Source: Sesamum alatum
Lineage: Eukaryota; Streptophyta; Magnoliopsida; Lamiales; Pedaliaceae
NCBI GenBank assembly: GCA_034509735.1
Contig: JACGWO010000010.1
Coordinates: 3,782,001 to 3,846,000, forward strand
Direction of reading: 5' to 3'
Length of the DNA: 64,000 bases
Below are positions 49,287-60,685 of this stretch, in pieces. The notes beneath the pieces were generated by a model, which made no database searches, had not been told where the DNA came from, and saw nothing but the letters and a program-made list of their open reading frames with translations. Every line of letters begins with the position of its first letter. The first letter of the stretch is position 1. Position numbers and translations under genes: made by a program.

Positions 49287-49461
49287 TTCATCAATCTTCT
49301 CCATTCAGGTAATTAATTTTAATTAAATTCCATCATTTCTTGCCCTAATTATTTCCATTTCTTCTTCAAGATAATTAATTATTATATGTCTGTGTTCTGC
49401 ATGCATGCATGAATCATGTTCAGTGATTTGATTGTTTGAAGAGCGGTTTTTGCGGGTGAAA

Positions 49462-52400
49462 ATGGCTTCATCCCCTGAGACTGCTCCCAATCATCTGATC
49501 ATAACAACAATAGAGTCCGACGGTTCGGGGACGACGCCATCTCCTTCCGATTCTTCTCCCCCGCCGCCCGCTGATTCTACTCCGCCGGCCACCTGCGGAT
49601 TCTCCGCCGCCCGCGTCACCCCCGCCTCCGGATGCATTCCGGGTTCCTCCCCGCCAAGCCTCCCCTCCTCCCAGTACACCCCCTCCGCCGGCCGAGATTT
49701 ACATCAACGCCATCCCAAGACTCTCCCTCACACCCCCACCACCAGATTCCTCAACACCTGGCCAAATTCCACCCCGTCTGAGTTCTGCGGGATCTACAAC
49801 CGCCTCGCCTCCGCCACCATCGGAAGGCGCTCACTCCCACCCGGGTCCTCCAGAAACTCATGTCTTTTCTCCGCCCGCACCAGGTGCGGCCGATGCAAAA
49901 CCGCTTCCAGGCGGGGGTGCTTCCGGGACGCTTCCGTCCCCTGATCTTGTGTCGCAGGCAGGCAGGTCGTCGCCGGTGCAAAGCTTCATCGCGGTCATCA
50001 ATCCGAGTGCGAATATATTCTATCGTAGCTGGATTATTGGTGAGGAGTAGTGATTTTTGCTCTTCTTAAATTTGCTTAGTATGTACGAGGAAGAAGAAAG
50101 AAGAAAGAACCAGTATTACAACCATGGACTCCCACATAATAAAGGTATGCAGACCATACCTTAAATATATAACTATGTTTTTCATGTATTGTCTTGAATA
50201 ATCATACTATTTTATACCGGGTTAGTCAGACTTGAACCAATTATATGATAAGTACAATATACTATTTGTCGTGGTTATTTGCGTATATTTCAGAAAAATT
50301 GACTAATTACATATCAAGCGTATCACATTTACACATTAGTTTGGTTAAACTTAATTCGGATAAAAAATTTTCATATATATATATAACTATTCTACATTTA
50401 TGCCTTATTACAATCAATCATTCTGTTGGATATTCACATTAGTCCAACCCAATGCCCCGTTTACAATTGTTTTGGTCGACCCGTTAATAATCTCAAACGC
50501 CCGGTATTGGCCTATATATGTCAAATTTAAATGGGGATTCTTATCTTGGTTGTCTATGGATGCGTGGCTTAATTTATTATTTTCGCTTTGACCTCAATTT
50601 TTTGCCGCGTAATGTTCATTATGGTCCCAGTTTCTCCCTGATTTTCCTGACAAAATGCATTGATGTCTGATACATTGTGTACACTTTTCATTAAACCAAG
50701 CAAAGTCTTTCTCCCATCAAGAAAACTATTTTACAGAAAACAAACATTGATATGCTTATCAAATCTCATTTAAGGCAAAGTTTATCCAATTCAATCCAAC
50801 GACCACAATTCTATATTGGTTAGTAAACAAGGCCTCACATGATTCTTGACATGAGAGAGATATTAAACTGTGTTTAGTATTCAGATAATTTTGAAAAGAG
50901 AAATTATAATTTTTGTTCTGTAAGTATATAAAAGACAACTTCAATTTTGTACAAAGTCATTTTGATGATTTTGTTATGTAATTTTAAATTTCTCTGACAT
51001 TAAGGACAAAAATAGTCAAAAAAATATATATAATTAATCAACTTAATTGGGTGCACTTTTTCTTTATTATTTTAGCAACTTCCTATCATTTTTAATCCTC
51101 ATCTTTCAAAATTTTTAAAATTATTGAAGATTATCAAACTAAATTTGTACAGGACTAAAGTTGTCGCTCCATGCCACTTACATTAACTAAAATTGTATCT
51201 TTTCCCTTGGAAATCAAAAGAAAGTTTTAGCAATTAGTAAGTTTCTACATATAAATTGATATTACCATCGAACTACTTTTGAATTTTCAGGCGGTAACCA
51301 TATACAAGACAGCCCTCGCCGATGGATCACGTCGTTAAGGTCGGTCAATCACCCAGCCCCGGTGGTGGATGGGGCGGCGCACCACTGCCACCACATATGG
51401 TCCAGAACAACAACGACTACAGCCCGAATCATATGCAGATGCAAACTCCGCCCGCAAATGGGTGGTTATGGGCCAGAGCGAGTTCACGTACGAGGAGCTT
51501 GCGGCGGCGACCGGCGGATTTTCTCAGGATAATTTGTTGGGACAAGGCGGCTTCGGGCTCGTGCACAAAGGCATTTTACCTAGCGGAAAAGAGGTGGCGA
51601 TTAAGAGCCTCAAGAACGGTAGTGGGCAGGGAGAGCGAGAGTTCCAGGCCGAAGTCGAAATCATCAGCCGTGTGCATCATCGGCACCTTGTGTCCCTCGT
51701 CGGATACTGCATTGCCGGCGCGCAGAGAATGCTTGTCTATGAGTTTGTTTCCCAATCAGACATTGGAATTCACCTTCATGGTAAGTTTAGAATTATAGAA
51801 CTTCCGGGAAAAATTGCAATTTACGTTTTATAATTTAAACCCATTTATGATTTTCAACCTTTTATTTTTACGACTCAACAAAATTTTAGTCTCATAAGTT
51901 CAAAAAAAATTGTAATTTTCATCTCATTCAACACTTTCCGTTAAGTTGTTAATGGATGGATCGTTAATTTTAGGAGACAAAGTTAACGGAGCATGTGTTT
52001 GGCAATGTGCGTCCAGCCGTTAACAATTTAACAAAAAGTGTTGATAGATCGTAAATTGCAACTTTTTTGGACTTGTGTGACTAAATTTGTTAAGTCGTAA
52101 AATAATGGGTCCAAAATTACAAATGGAATAACATTATAGGGACGTAAAATGCAATCTCCCCTAAAAACTTCCATTGAGGTCTCAATATCTTATCATTTTG
52201 GAAAATTGCATTAGGATCGTTATTCGCAATAAGCTTTCCATTTTTACGATGAGAACAAATTGTTTCAGCAAAAAGCTGGTAAGCCACTTAAGTTAAAGAT
52301 TTAGACGCATTTTTCCTCCATAATTTAGGTCAGGTGGCGTTTCATTCTTTAACGCAACCTTTTAAAATTAGGCCTATTATGCCTATTGGCTCATTTTACT

Positions 52401-53145
52401 AGTATTTTTGTCCTAATTTAACTTTATAATGTTATTTTAGTCCTGCGTCTTTTTAAATTTTACGATTTCAGTCCTTTATTTTGTCAAAGTTCACTCTTCT
52501 CGCTGGTGGAGATGAACCCCGCAAAAGAAAAAGAAAAAAAGATTGAAATCGTGAAAATTAAGAAGATGCAAGACCAAAATACTATCATATAAAATTAAAA
52601 AACGAAAATACCAAATGACCTAAATTATGAGATTAAAACACATTTAATCCTAAGTCCAACTATTCCCGACATCCCTTAAACTTTTCTTTAGGGAAAATTT
52701 ATCTGTAAAACATTATTTCAAGAGATTTAGAGAAAATTTTCCGCAGTTAGGAATTCCTCTACAAAATGTCTATACTTCAGGAGGTGTAATTATTCCTAAA
52801 TTTCATCTTTATCTTAATGAAATAACATAATATACTTGTTAGTTATTGTATCTTGTTATCTATACTAATTATAAAAAGAAAAATTTTTTGGCGTACCAAC
52901 TTTTTAATGCCCAAAAATTTACCCTTATACCATTTTTTTCTTTAAAAAAATTAATGGTCCGAAAAGTAATTTTATTATTTTTCTCTCAAGCCACTACTCC
53001 ATGATTCTCTCACCTCACTCCATGTTTTTTTTTTATCTGACTAACTTTTTTTTCTCATTCCTTCACATTTTTTTTTATCTTTTCATTTCACACCATAGTT
53101 CTTCTTAATTTATATGCTCGTGAAGACCGCGTACAACGATAACTA

Positions 53146-53179
<34 letters not shown>

Positions 53180-55941
53180 TTAAAACTTACAAACATTCTT
53201 ACTAGGAAAATGTATGTGGTTGCAGGAAAAGGGCGGCCGGTTATGGACTGGGGATCTAGGCTTCGTATTGCCATGGGATCAGCCAAGGGGCTGGCTTACC
53301 TACATGAAGATTGTAAGGAAATGACAATTTAAATTGTGCCTCTAAATTCTTTTTTTTTTTTTTTTTAACATTATATCGATTTCAATCAATATATCAATAT
53401 ATTAAGAAAAATAAACAACGAATATTTCTATTATGTGATTCCAGGCCACCCCTCGAATTATCCATCGTGATAATCAAAGCTGCAAACATTTCTCCTTGGA
53501 CTTGAACTTTGAAGCCATGTAATGTATTTTACTGCCAAAGCCCGGAAAAAAGGATTATTATTTTATCGTTTATTCGTGTGGGTTTAATGTATTAACATCA
53601 TGATTTTTCTTGTGTTTATCTAGGTGGCTGACTTCGGGCTGGCTAAGCTCACGACTGATAATTACACTCATGTCTCTACGCGTATCATGGGAACTTTTGG
53701 GTAAGTCATGTTTGGATGACAGTTGTGCGCGTTTCACCCTCTTGTTTTTTCTTGAGTTGAACTGAGTGATCTTCTTGGTTAATTAATCACTAGATAAAAA
53801 CAGACTCAAACTGATCACACGATAAATGCATTACATTTATCATTTGATGCATGTATAGGTTGGAAAAAGTGATAAATAAAAATAACAGGTCAGATTCCAT
53901 CTATTTGAACATTTCGTCATATAGTTTCGTCTACAATTAAAGTAAAGTAACAAACTAAAGATGTTTTTTCTGATGATCAATGTTCTGTCTTAACCTTATA
54001 TAATGTGGTATGTCTACAATTCAAGGAAACGTGACAAATCAAAAGATGTTAATTTTCTTGACGGACATTTGCTCATAGTAGTACACCATCTGTCTGAATA
54101 ACAGGTATCTTGCTCCCGAGTACGCGGCCAGTGGGAAGCTGACGGAAAAATCTGATGTTTTCTCATTCGGGGTCATGCTCCTGGAACTAATCACCGGTCG
54201 CCGGCCGGTGGATACTTCGAACAGAACCATGGAAGACAGCTTAGTGGATTGGGTTTGTCTTAGTTCGTACATTCTGAAATTCTCACTTAAATTTAGCTAA
54301 AATTAGTTAATAATTGATGCAATAATCCACTTTTTTATTACATGCTTGACATAATTATTGTCTTGATTTTGTAATGATGCAGGCAAGGCCAGTGATCAGT
54401 AAAGCAATGGAAGATGGGAATTACAGTAAACTGGTGGATCCACGCCTTGAGGACAATTATGTTCCCGAAGAGATGGCTCGTATGGTTGCTTGTGCTTCTG
54501 CCAGCATTCGCCATTCAGCAAGAAGACGTCCGCGCATGAGCCAGGTATGTGTGTTTCCATAACCTTATATCCGGCAAGGATAATTACATTTACATTCCTA
54601 TTTCGCTTAAATATTAAAATTGCAGAAGTCATTGCTATTATTTGAATAATTAATAATAATAATGACACTCATTGACGCTCATATACGTGGTATTTATTAC
54701 ACAACGTCCGCTAGAGAAAAATATTAGGGATGTTGATGGGTCGAGTTTATTAGATGTGCAGTATTTTGAAACTACGAACCGGTTCTCTGGGCAGGTTGGG
54801 GATTCAGGTGGTGTTTGAAAAAGCGTTTTTTCAGCTCTTGATTTTAGAAGTGGTATACCTAAATTAAAACTATTATAGTGCAGGTAAAGTGATCCAAAAT
54901 GAGATTGTAAATAGCCAAAATTGTTAGAAGCAGCTAAAAGTACCGCCAAAGGTGTTTCTAGCTTTTGGCTCAAAAGTGTTTCTTTAGTACTTTTAAAAGG
55001 GTTTAATGCAATTTACTTCTCTATGATATTACAAATGAGCAAATTATTTCCATATGAAAGTAAATAGCAATTTACCTCCATGTGTTTTTTAAAATGAATC
55101 AATTTACCGGTACATTGCTTAATTTTAAAAAACACAGAGAGATAAATTGCTATCTTTTTCATAGGGGGTAATTAACTCATTTCCAATATCACAAAGATGT
55201 TGCTTGCATTTTTTCCAATTTTAAAAGTAAAAGCCAACATCTTAAACACCTCAAAACTATTTTTCTTCAATTTAAAAGTTGAGAAATGCTTTTCTAAAGC
55301 TCTCACAAACACTCATGGGATACAAAAATGAAAAGTTAAAAATATATGTATATATATATATTTGATAAATAAGTTATAATGTTAAATATTTTTGTTGAAA
55401 TTTACTAATTTATTCCCAAATATAATTGTACTTATTTTCCTTTCCCTGCCCCCCTCCCCCCCCTATGCCTCATCCCACGAGTCTTTGGTTTTCTTCCCCA
55501 CATCTAATTCCTGATTCACCTCCACACATCGAACCACCTTTTTGTAACTATTAAACTATTTTCTTGTAACGACAAATAAGCAACGATGTTTCCTTCTATT
55601 CCACGAAAATTTACATTATTTTTACATACCAGATTGTACGTGCACTGGAAGGAGATTCATCATTAGAAGACCTTAACGAAAGCCGGGAAGCCAGGACAAA
55701 ACGCGCGCTTGCCAACTCTAACTCTAACGTCACGAACTCTAACGTCAAGGCTCGCACGACCCATGAAATCTACGACACTGGTGCGTATAATGCGGACATG
55801 ATGAGGTTTAGACAGATGATCATGCCGACTCAAGAATACAACAGCAATGATTTCGGAGCGACAAGCAAGTACGGGCGCAACCCATCCTCATCGAGCGAGG
55901 ACTCCATAGAGACGGGCAGAACACCTAATAAAAAGCTATAG
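49462..55941 (+). CDS. PERK: PERK-type proline-rich receptor kinase, disrupted by indels
   Basis: A plasma-membrane receptor kinase with an extensin-like wall-facing domain and a cytoplasmic Ser/Thr kinase (family knowledge). Exons by homology are 49462-50144, 51291-51780, 53226-53312, 53445-53519, 53624-53700, 54105-54252, 54383-54544 and 55633-55941. Exon 1 gives MASSPETAP, a long Pro-rich ectodomain and a membrane span around 49998-50080. Kinase landmarks are [79 protein letters not shown] and RRRPRMSQ. Single-base slips break the frame in exon 1 (49587-49588 and in the span), in exon 2 (near 51317, 51470-51472, 51750 and 51769) and four times in the HRD-loop exon, whose donor GT is also lost (53520). 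The last four exons are clean. It is either a pseudogene or a badly polished consensus. Confidence 0.85.
50892..51208. mobile_element. Foldback MITE in PERK intron 1
   Basis: The left arm 'aattataatttttgttctgt' and 'aattttgtacaaa' is mirrored by the right arm 'tttgtacaggactaaagttg' and 'actaaaattgtatcttttcc'. The centre carries 'ttaattgggtgcactttttc', as in the element at 23693-23993 ('gtcatgtgcactttttcg'), so the two are related. No target duplication was seen. Confidence 0.5.
51806..52163. mobile_element. Mutator-like MITE in PERK intron 2
   Basis: The left end GGGAAAAATTGCAATTTACG is mirrored by the right end, read as GGGGAGATTGCATTTTACGT on the opposite strand. The arms continue for over 100 bp ('tttacgactcaacaaaattt' against 'aaatttgttaagtcgtaaa'). 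The flanks AGAACTTCC (51797-51805) and AAAACTTCC (52164-52172) are a 9 bp duplication with one difference. It inserted only 25 bp after the exon 2 donor. Confidence 0.7.
52390..52670. repeat. Imperfect foldback sequence in PERK intron 2
   Basis: 'tttttgtcctaatttaac' and 'aaattttacgatttcagtcc' on the left mirror 'gattgaaatcgtgaaaatt' and 'aaatgacctaaattatgaga' on the right. The ends are not resolved. The right arm resembles 28270-28370. Confidence 0.35.
52859..53146 (+). mobile_element. Non-autonomous Helitron in PERK intron 2
   Basis: It begins TCTATACTAATTATAAAAAG directly after an A and ends ACGATAACTAG directly before a T. A 5' TC, a 3' CTAG and an A/T insertion site fit the Helitron rules exactly. 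It is 288 bp and matches the 277 bp relative at 1166-1442 at both ends. No coding capacity. The terminal hairpin is weak. Confidence 0.65.
53147..53177. repeat. (TA)n microsatellite
   Basis: An uninterrupted run of about 15 TA units directly following the Helitron 3' end, 49 bp before the next PERK exon. Confidence 0.9.
54999..55217. mobile_element. MULE-type MITE, family C copy 2, in PERK intron 7
   Basis: GGGTTTAATGCAATTTACTT at the left is mirrored by the right end, read as GGAAAAAATGCAAGCAAC on the opposite strand. The flanks ACTTTTAAAA (54989-54998) and AATTTTAAAA (55218-55227) form a 10 bp duplication with one difference. The same family as 20044-20306. Confidence 0.65.
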
Positions 55942-56318
55942 AGAAAGCATAATGAGTTAAATGATGTTGAACAATTTCATTTGGGCTATGCTTCTTGCTG
56001 GTACTTAACTACCAAAACAATTGCAAAGGATGGAGAGCTTAGGTACAAATATTTTCTTTTTTTTTTCTTTTTTTTCTTTTTTTCTTTTTGGGTGATGTCG
56101 AAGTTTGTTGGTGTATATATAATCATATTGATTATTTCAATTATTGTCATTTTTTATTGAAGTAATTGGTCAACCCTAGACTTAATTGACAATGAAGTTT
56201 GTGCAGGACTTCAAATGTTATTAAAACGACGCTGATTGGACGTACACATCTGTTATTTAATGCTTGTCATGCTGATCGGGCCGTTGATCGAGCAGATGTG
56301 TTGTTTTTCAATTATCCA
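55942..56318. other. PERK 3' flank
   Basis: Likely 3' untranslated region, including a T-rich run at 56053-56090. No other feature was seen. Confidence 0.5.
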
Positions 56319-56377
56319 TACTATTATAAAAGAAAATAAAAATTATTGTCATACCAATTTTTGAATATCTAAATTTA
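56319..56377 (+). mobile_element. Helitron 5' remnant split by a SINE
   Basis: 'ATACTATTATAAAAGAAAAT' followed by 'taccaatttttgaatatcta' parallels the start of the Helitron at 52859 ('ataccatactt' replaced by 'gtaccaactttttaatgccc'). The matching continuation 'aaatttacc' resumes after the SINE at 56647. No 3' end is evident beyond that. Confidence 0.45.
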
Positions 56378-56646
56378 TTATTATTTTTTTAAGTGAAAGC
56401 GATGAAATATTATTAAATATTGAAATAATCTATTACAATCAGTCCTATCAAATATCAATATCTAAATAAAGACAATCACAACAATTATATCCTGATCAAC
56501 AGTCTAAACAATTACACCTACTGATTATAGTAAAAAAAAAATCACCTACTATACAGTAGAATAACATCTCACGCATTTGATTGGATTTGATCTCATGACC
56601 TCGAGGTTATGGGACCTCAGCCTTGCCAATTGAGCTAGGCGTCGGC
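56378..56646 (-). mobile_element. tRNA-derived SINE, copy 2
   Basis: On the minus strand the head reads CCTAGCTCAATTGGCAAGGC, containing a good A box (TAGCTCAATTGG), and 'GGTCATGAGATCAAATCC' follows with a B box (GATCAAATC). The T run at 56383-56390 is the poly(A) tail in reverse. A 7 bp duplication, AAATTTA, flanks it (56371-56377 and 56647-56653). This copy keeps better pol III boxes than the one at 6017 and is probably younger. Confidence 0.88.
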
Positions 56647-56653
56647 AAATTTA

Positions 56654-59443
56654 CCATTTCAATTATCGCTTTAATAAAATTTAATTATAAGAGTAATTTT
56701 AATATTTTTGATGAACTTACTAAATGTCCAAATTTAGTAATGTCCCTCTGTTTTTGCAAATGGAATTTCTTGCGAGGGAAAGTCCACCGAGAGGCTTTGA
56801 ATGCAATCGGGAGCAAAGGGATGATACAAATAGATACATGGAACTCTGTCACGCCTATATTGAAAAATGCACTATAAAATAATAAAGTAAAATTACACTT
56901 TTGATTTCACTAGATAGAGTACTCATTTTCGGAAATGAGGTCCGGCAAAGGGGGCCGGTGGTGTAGGGGTTAATTTTAGTAAATTTATTTTTTCTAATAA
57001 TAATTTTATTTTATGATTTTTAAGTTTTGAAAAAAAATATTTAAAATTTTGAAACTTAAAAAATTAAAAGAATGTATTAATTTTTTATTTTAAAAACTTA
57101 TAATGGTAATTTAATTCTATATATTATTTTTAGTATATTAACTTTTTCGTGATGTTACTTTAATTTTTCACTTCAAATTATAAAAAATTAAAGAAATTGA
57201 TTTACTTTATCTTGATATTTGAATAAATATATTTAAAAATTATTTATTTATTTTTTAGGAGGGAGAAAAATACATAAAACAACCTCAAAACAAAATAAAT
57301 AAATAAAGGAGAGAGTGATTTTATACACAAAAGGTATTTTAGTCACATTGAGTCCAAAAAAATATTTATTTTTTTTTTCAAAATGTGGGATTGTTTTGGC
57401 CTATTTTTAAGAAACAAAGAGGGTTTTAGCTTTTTTTGAAAAATATAGGGAGTAAAATAGAGTTTGGCATTTATTGGTCAAGTCAACAATCATTAACTAA
57501 TAACACACATGTCTTGCCGTCAACACTTAATGGTGGAGGACCAAAAGTGTCAAAAAATTTAGAATTTTGGAATTATAAATGTCGACCCATAAAACTTCAG
57601 ACTAAAAGTAATGACTACCCCCATCTAATGATATCAAAAGTGCGATTTTACCAAATAATAATACTACTCTGTATATTATTATAGTTGTAATTTGCTCACA
57701 ATTTAATTTTATTAATTTAAAAATATACATGATACGGATAGTTTAAAAATTCATATTTTTAACCCAAAAATTATCATACAATCTAAATGACAACCACTTC
57801 ACAAATTTAGAATCACTCAAATCATTCATTGTAATAAACACTGTCTAAAACTTACTAAACTATCTTATCCAATCGGATTCTATCAACCACTTATCCCAAC
57901 TATAAAAGTAAATTACCCCTTAATGTTTTTAAGCCACTATCCCACGCTAATCAATAAACAACCCATTAATAAAAAAAAAATTAATTATTTTTCAAATATG
58001 TTTGCAATTTGCGTACACATTGAGTGTATCGTGTACCGCTTATGTAAAAAGAGATCATATATTTAATAAAATGTCATAATTATTTAAAAGTAATCGTCAT
58101 ATAAATACAAATTTTGGAAAGTAGAAATATACAAATTATAGGAAAATATCATTCTTAATAATAATTAAAATAGATTAAAAAATCAAAACTATTATATTTT
58201 ACCTATTAAAAATTGAAGTTTTATTTTACGTAAAAAATTCCTTTATAGCCAATATATAGTATAAGTTTTTTTATTTAATTTAATAATATATATATATATA
58301 ATCGTGCACAATACGAATTGTATGGAAATTTTAATTAATAAAGAAATAAAAAAGGATCTTAATGCATGTATGGAATTGAGACAACCAGGACGGATGGCCA
58401 AGTACATCAAACCTTTTCTTTCTTTCTTTTTTTTTTTTTTAACCAACATATTATTATTATAGTATTTAGTACGCAATACACAAATAATCAACCAACAAAT
58501 TAAATATAAATAAAAAAATAACATACTACTATTAAAAATAGATTAAAGTCTTATGTTCGTATTAATCGAACTCACTACTAAGAAGTTGTGAGAACTCAAT
58601 TTTATCCAATTACATCAAACTTGAATTCAGTGAAATAGTCTCAAACCCTTGAGAACTTTAATCTCAATGCGGAATAAATAATGTTTCGTCTTATAGTCAT
58701 TTCCTAACTTTACATTAATCCAAAATGAATTAATTAGAGAAAAAAATTGTTTCTCTTGCAATAAATTTGTATTAAGTTAATTAGGCTAAATATGAATTTT
58801 CATTCAATATTTTTTAATAATATCAGCATATTTGGTGAATGTTTCATAACATATGGATCTATTTGTTAAAAAAACAAACTTCAGTATGATTTTTTAAACC
58901 ACACAAGGACGGTGTAATTATCCCTAACTTATACGATCAAACTAATAAAAATTATATTGTAAAAGTAACTTAGGAATTATATTATTCTTTTTTCTTAAAA
59001 AAAAAAACCTTTTAAAATATTAACACTTCAATTTGAAATGAGTAAAGTACAATTTAATCTCATGTGATCTATAAAAGGTTTAGAAAAACCCTAACAAAAA
59101 AACATAATAAAAACCTCTTATAATTTTCAAATTAGAGGATATTGCCCCCTTGATGCGAGCGTGTATAACACGTGCCAATTTTAGTTTATTTATTTATGTA
59201 TTATTTATAAAATTGCATTTCTACTCCTACTTAAGAACTATTAGATTTAAATATTATAAAAATGAATGATCTTAATTTCATCAACAAGATCTATGGTTCA
59301 TATTTGATATAAAAATATTCTAATATATATTATAAATATATAGACTTTTTAAGAAAAATAAAAAATTCATATATTTTTACAATATAAAAACATATATTTA
59401 TATATATATAAATATTCATATACATATTAATGTATATACCTAT

Positions 59444-59447
<4 letters not shown>
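56654..59447. other. Intergenic sequence, no gene recognised
   Basis: Very AT-rich. Positions 58780-58924 resemble the right half of a family B MITE ('aatatcagcatatttggtga', 'ggatctatttgtta', 'gtgtaattatccc'), a truncated copy. Nothing else was seen. Confidence 0.5.

Positions 59448-59477
<30 letters not shown>
59448..59477. repeat. (GA)n microsatellite
   Basis: About 14 GA units, leading directly into a G-rich, purine-rich stretch (59478-59690) that stands out from the AT-rich surroundings. Confidence 0.9.
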
Positions 59478-59479
<2 letters not shown>

Positions 59480-59690
59480 GTGCCGGCGTCAGGCAGAGAG
59501 GATGTAGGGGAGGAGGCGGCAGATGGGGGGGAGGTGGTGGCAGGCGTGGGTGCGGGGGAAGGAAGGAGGTGAGGCGGGGTTAGATTTTGGGGTTGTGGCG
59601 GACGGGGTTGTGGATATTTGCCAATTGGAGGGGGCAGGGGAAGGTCGTCGGCGGCTAGTGGGGGTGGGGGTGGGACATTGGGAAGAAGAT
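59478..59690. other. G-rich island without a recognisable gene
   Basis: Repeated 'ggggaggagg', 'ggcggcag' and 'gggggtggggg' words with several runs of four or more G. The 60-codon open frame here has no family resemblance. It could be captured DNA or a simple-sequence expansion. Confidence 0.5.
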
Positions 59691-59775
59691 ATTTTTTTTT
59701 TCTAAATAATATTTAAATTTTTGATTAATATATAATAAATTATAATATGTATAAATATTTGTATGTATATATTAA

Positions 59776-60675
59776 GAGTAAACATCATTTTTGGTCCCTA
59801 AATTATGCCACTTATCCATTTTTGGTCCCTCATGTATCCACTCATCAGATTTGGTCCCTCAACTTTAATAATTTCATCAGATTTGATCCCTCCTTTAACT
59901 TTTCTATTAAAACTAATGGATTTTAAAAAAAAAATGAATTTGTGACAAACAAGGTTTGAACTTGGGTTATATTTTTAACAAAATTAAATTTTTACCACTA
60001 GGCCAAGTCTGTGTCTTGAAATTTTACTAACCCGAAGTTTTACTTATTCATTTCTCTGTAGTAGCCCCAAGTTTTTTTTATTTTTTATTTTTAAGCCTCT
60101 CAAATTTTTTAAAACGTTTCTAACGTCCCGTATTAGGTCCAAATAACATTGAATACAAAAATCATAAAAATTCCACAAGATTAATCCTCAAAAACTCAAC
60201 AAATATACACAAGTCATAGAAATACCAAAACAATGTCATAAAAGTCATAAACAATACATAAGTCATTCATTAAATACATAAAAATAGTCTGCTTCTGAAA
60301 TCGCCGGCGCAACAAAGAAAAGGTTTTGAGCCCTTTTGTGATTTGAAGTGGCTGATTTAGGGATATAACACATACTTCAGAGGGAAAGACAATAGGTAAT
60401 TTTCTGGGTTAATAAAAATTTAAATCATAGACTTGGCTTGGTGTTAGTAGGTTAGTTTTGTTAAAAATGTAACTCAAATTCAAACCCTGCTGGTCACAAA
60501 TTCGATATTTTTTTTTTTTTTTTGTAAAGTCCGTTAGTTTTAATATAAAAGATAATGGATGGACAAAATCTGATGAAATTATTAAAATTGAGGGACCAAA
60601 TCTGATGAGTAGGATACATGAGAGACCAAAAGTGGATAAGTGGCATAGTTTAGGGACCAAAAATGATGTTTACCC
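59776..60675. mobile_element. MULE-type element with arms of about 240 bp
   Basis: The left end GAGTAAACATCATTTTTGGT mirrors the right end, read as GGGTAAACATCATTTTTGGT on the opposite strand. The symmetry continues through 'tggtccctcatgtatccact', 'ttgtgacaaacaaggtttga' and 'ccactaggccaagtctgtg' against their right-hand counterparts. The flanks are a perfect 10 bp TATATATTAA (59766-59775 and 60676-60685), though of low complexity. 900 bp, with no transposase frame in the roughly 400 bp centre. Confidence 0.82.
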
Positions 60676-60685
60676 TATATATTAA

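Noticed and set aside
49432..49461. Earlier PERK start at 49432
   Set aside because: That codon is TTG. The first ATG with a family-like MASSPE start is at 49462.
53147..53177. TA run as a centromeric or replication signal
   Set aside because: It is an ordinary microsatellite at a transposon edge.
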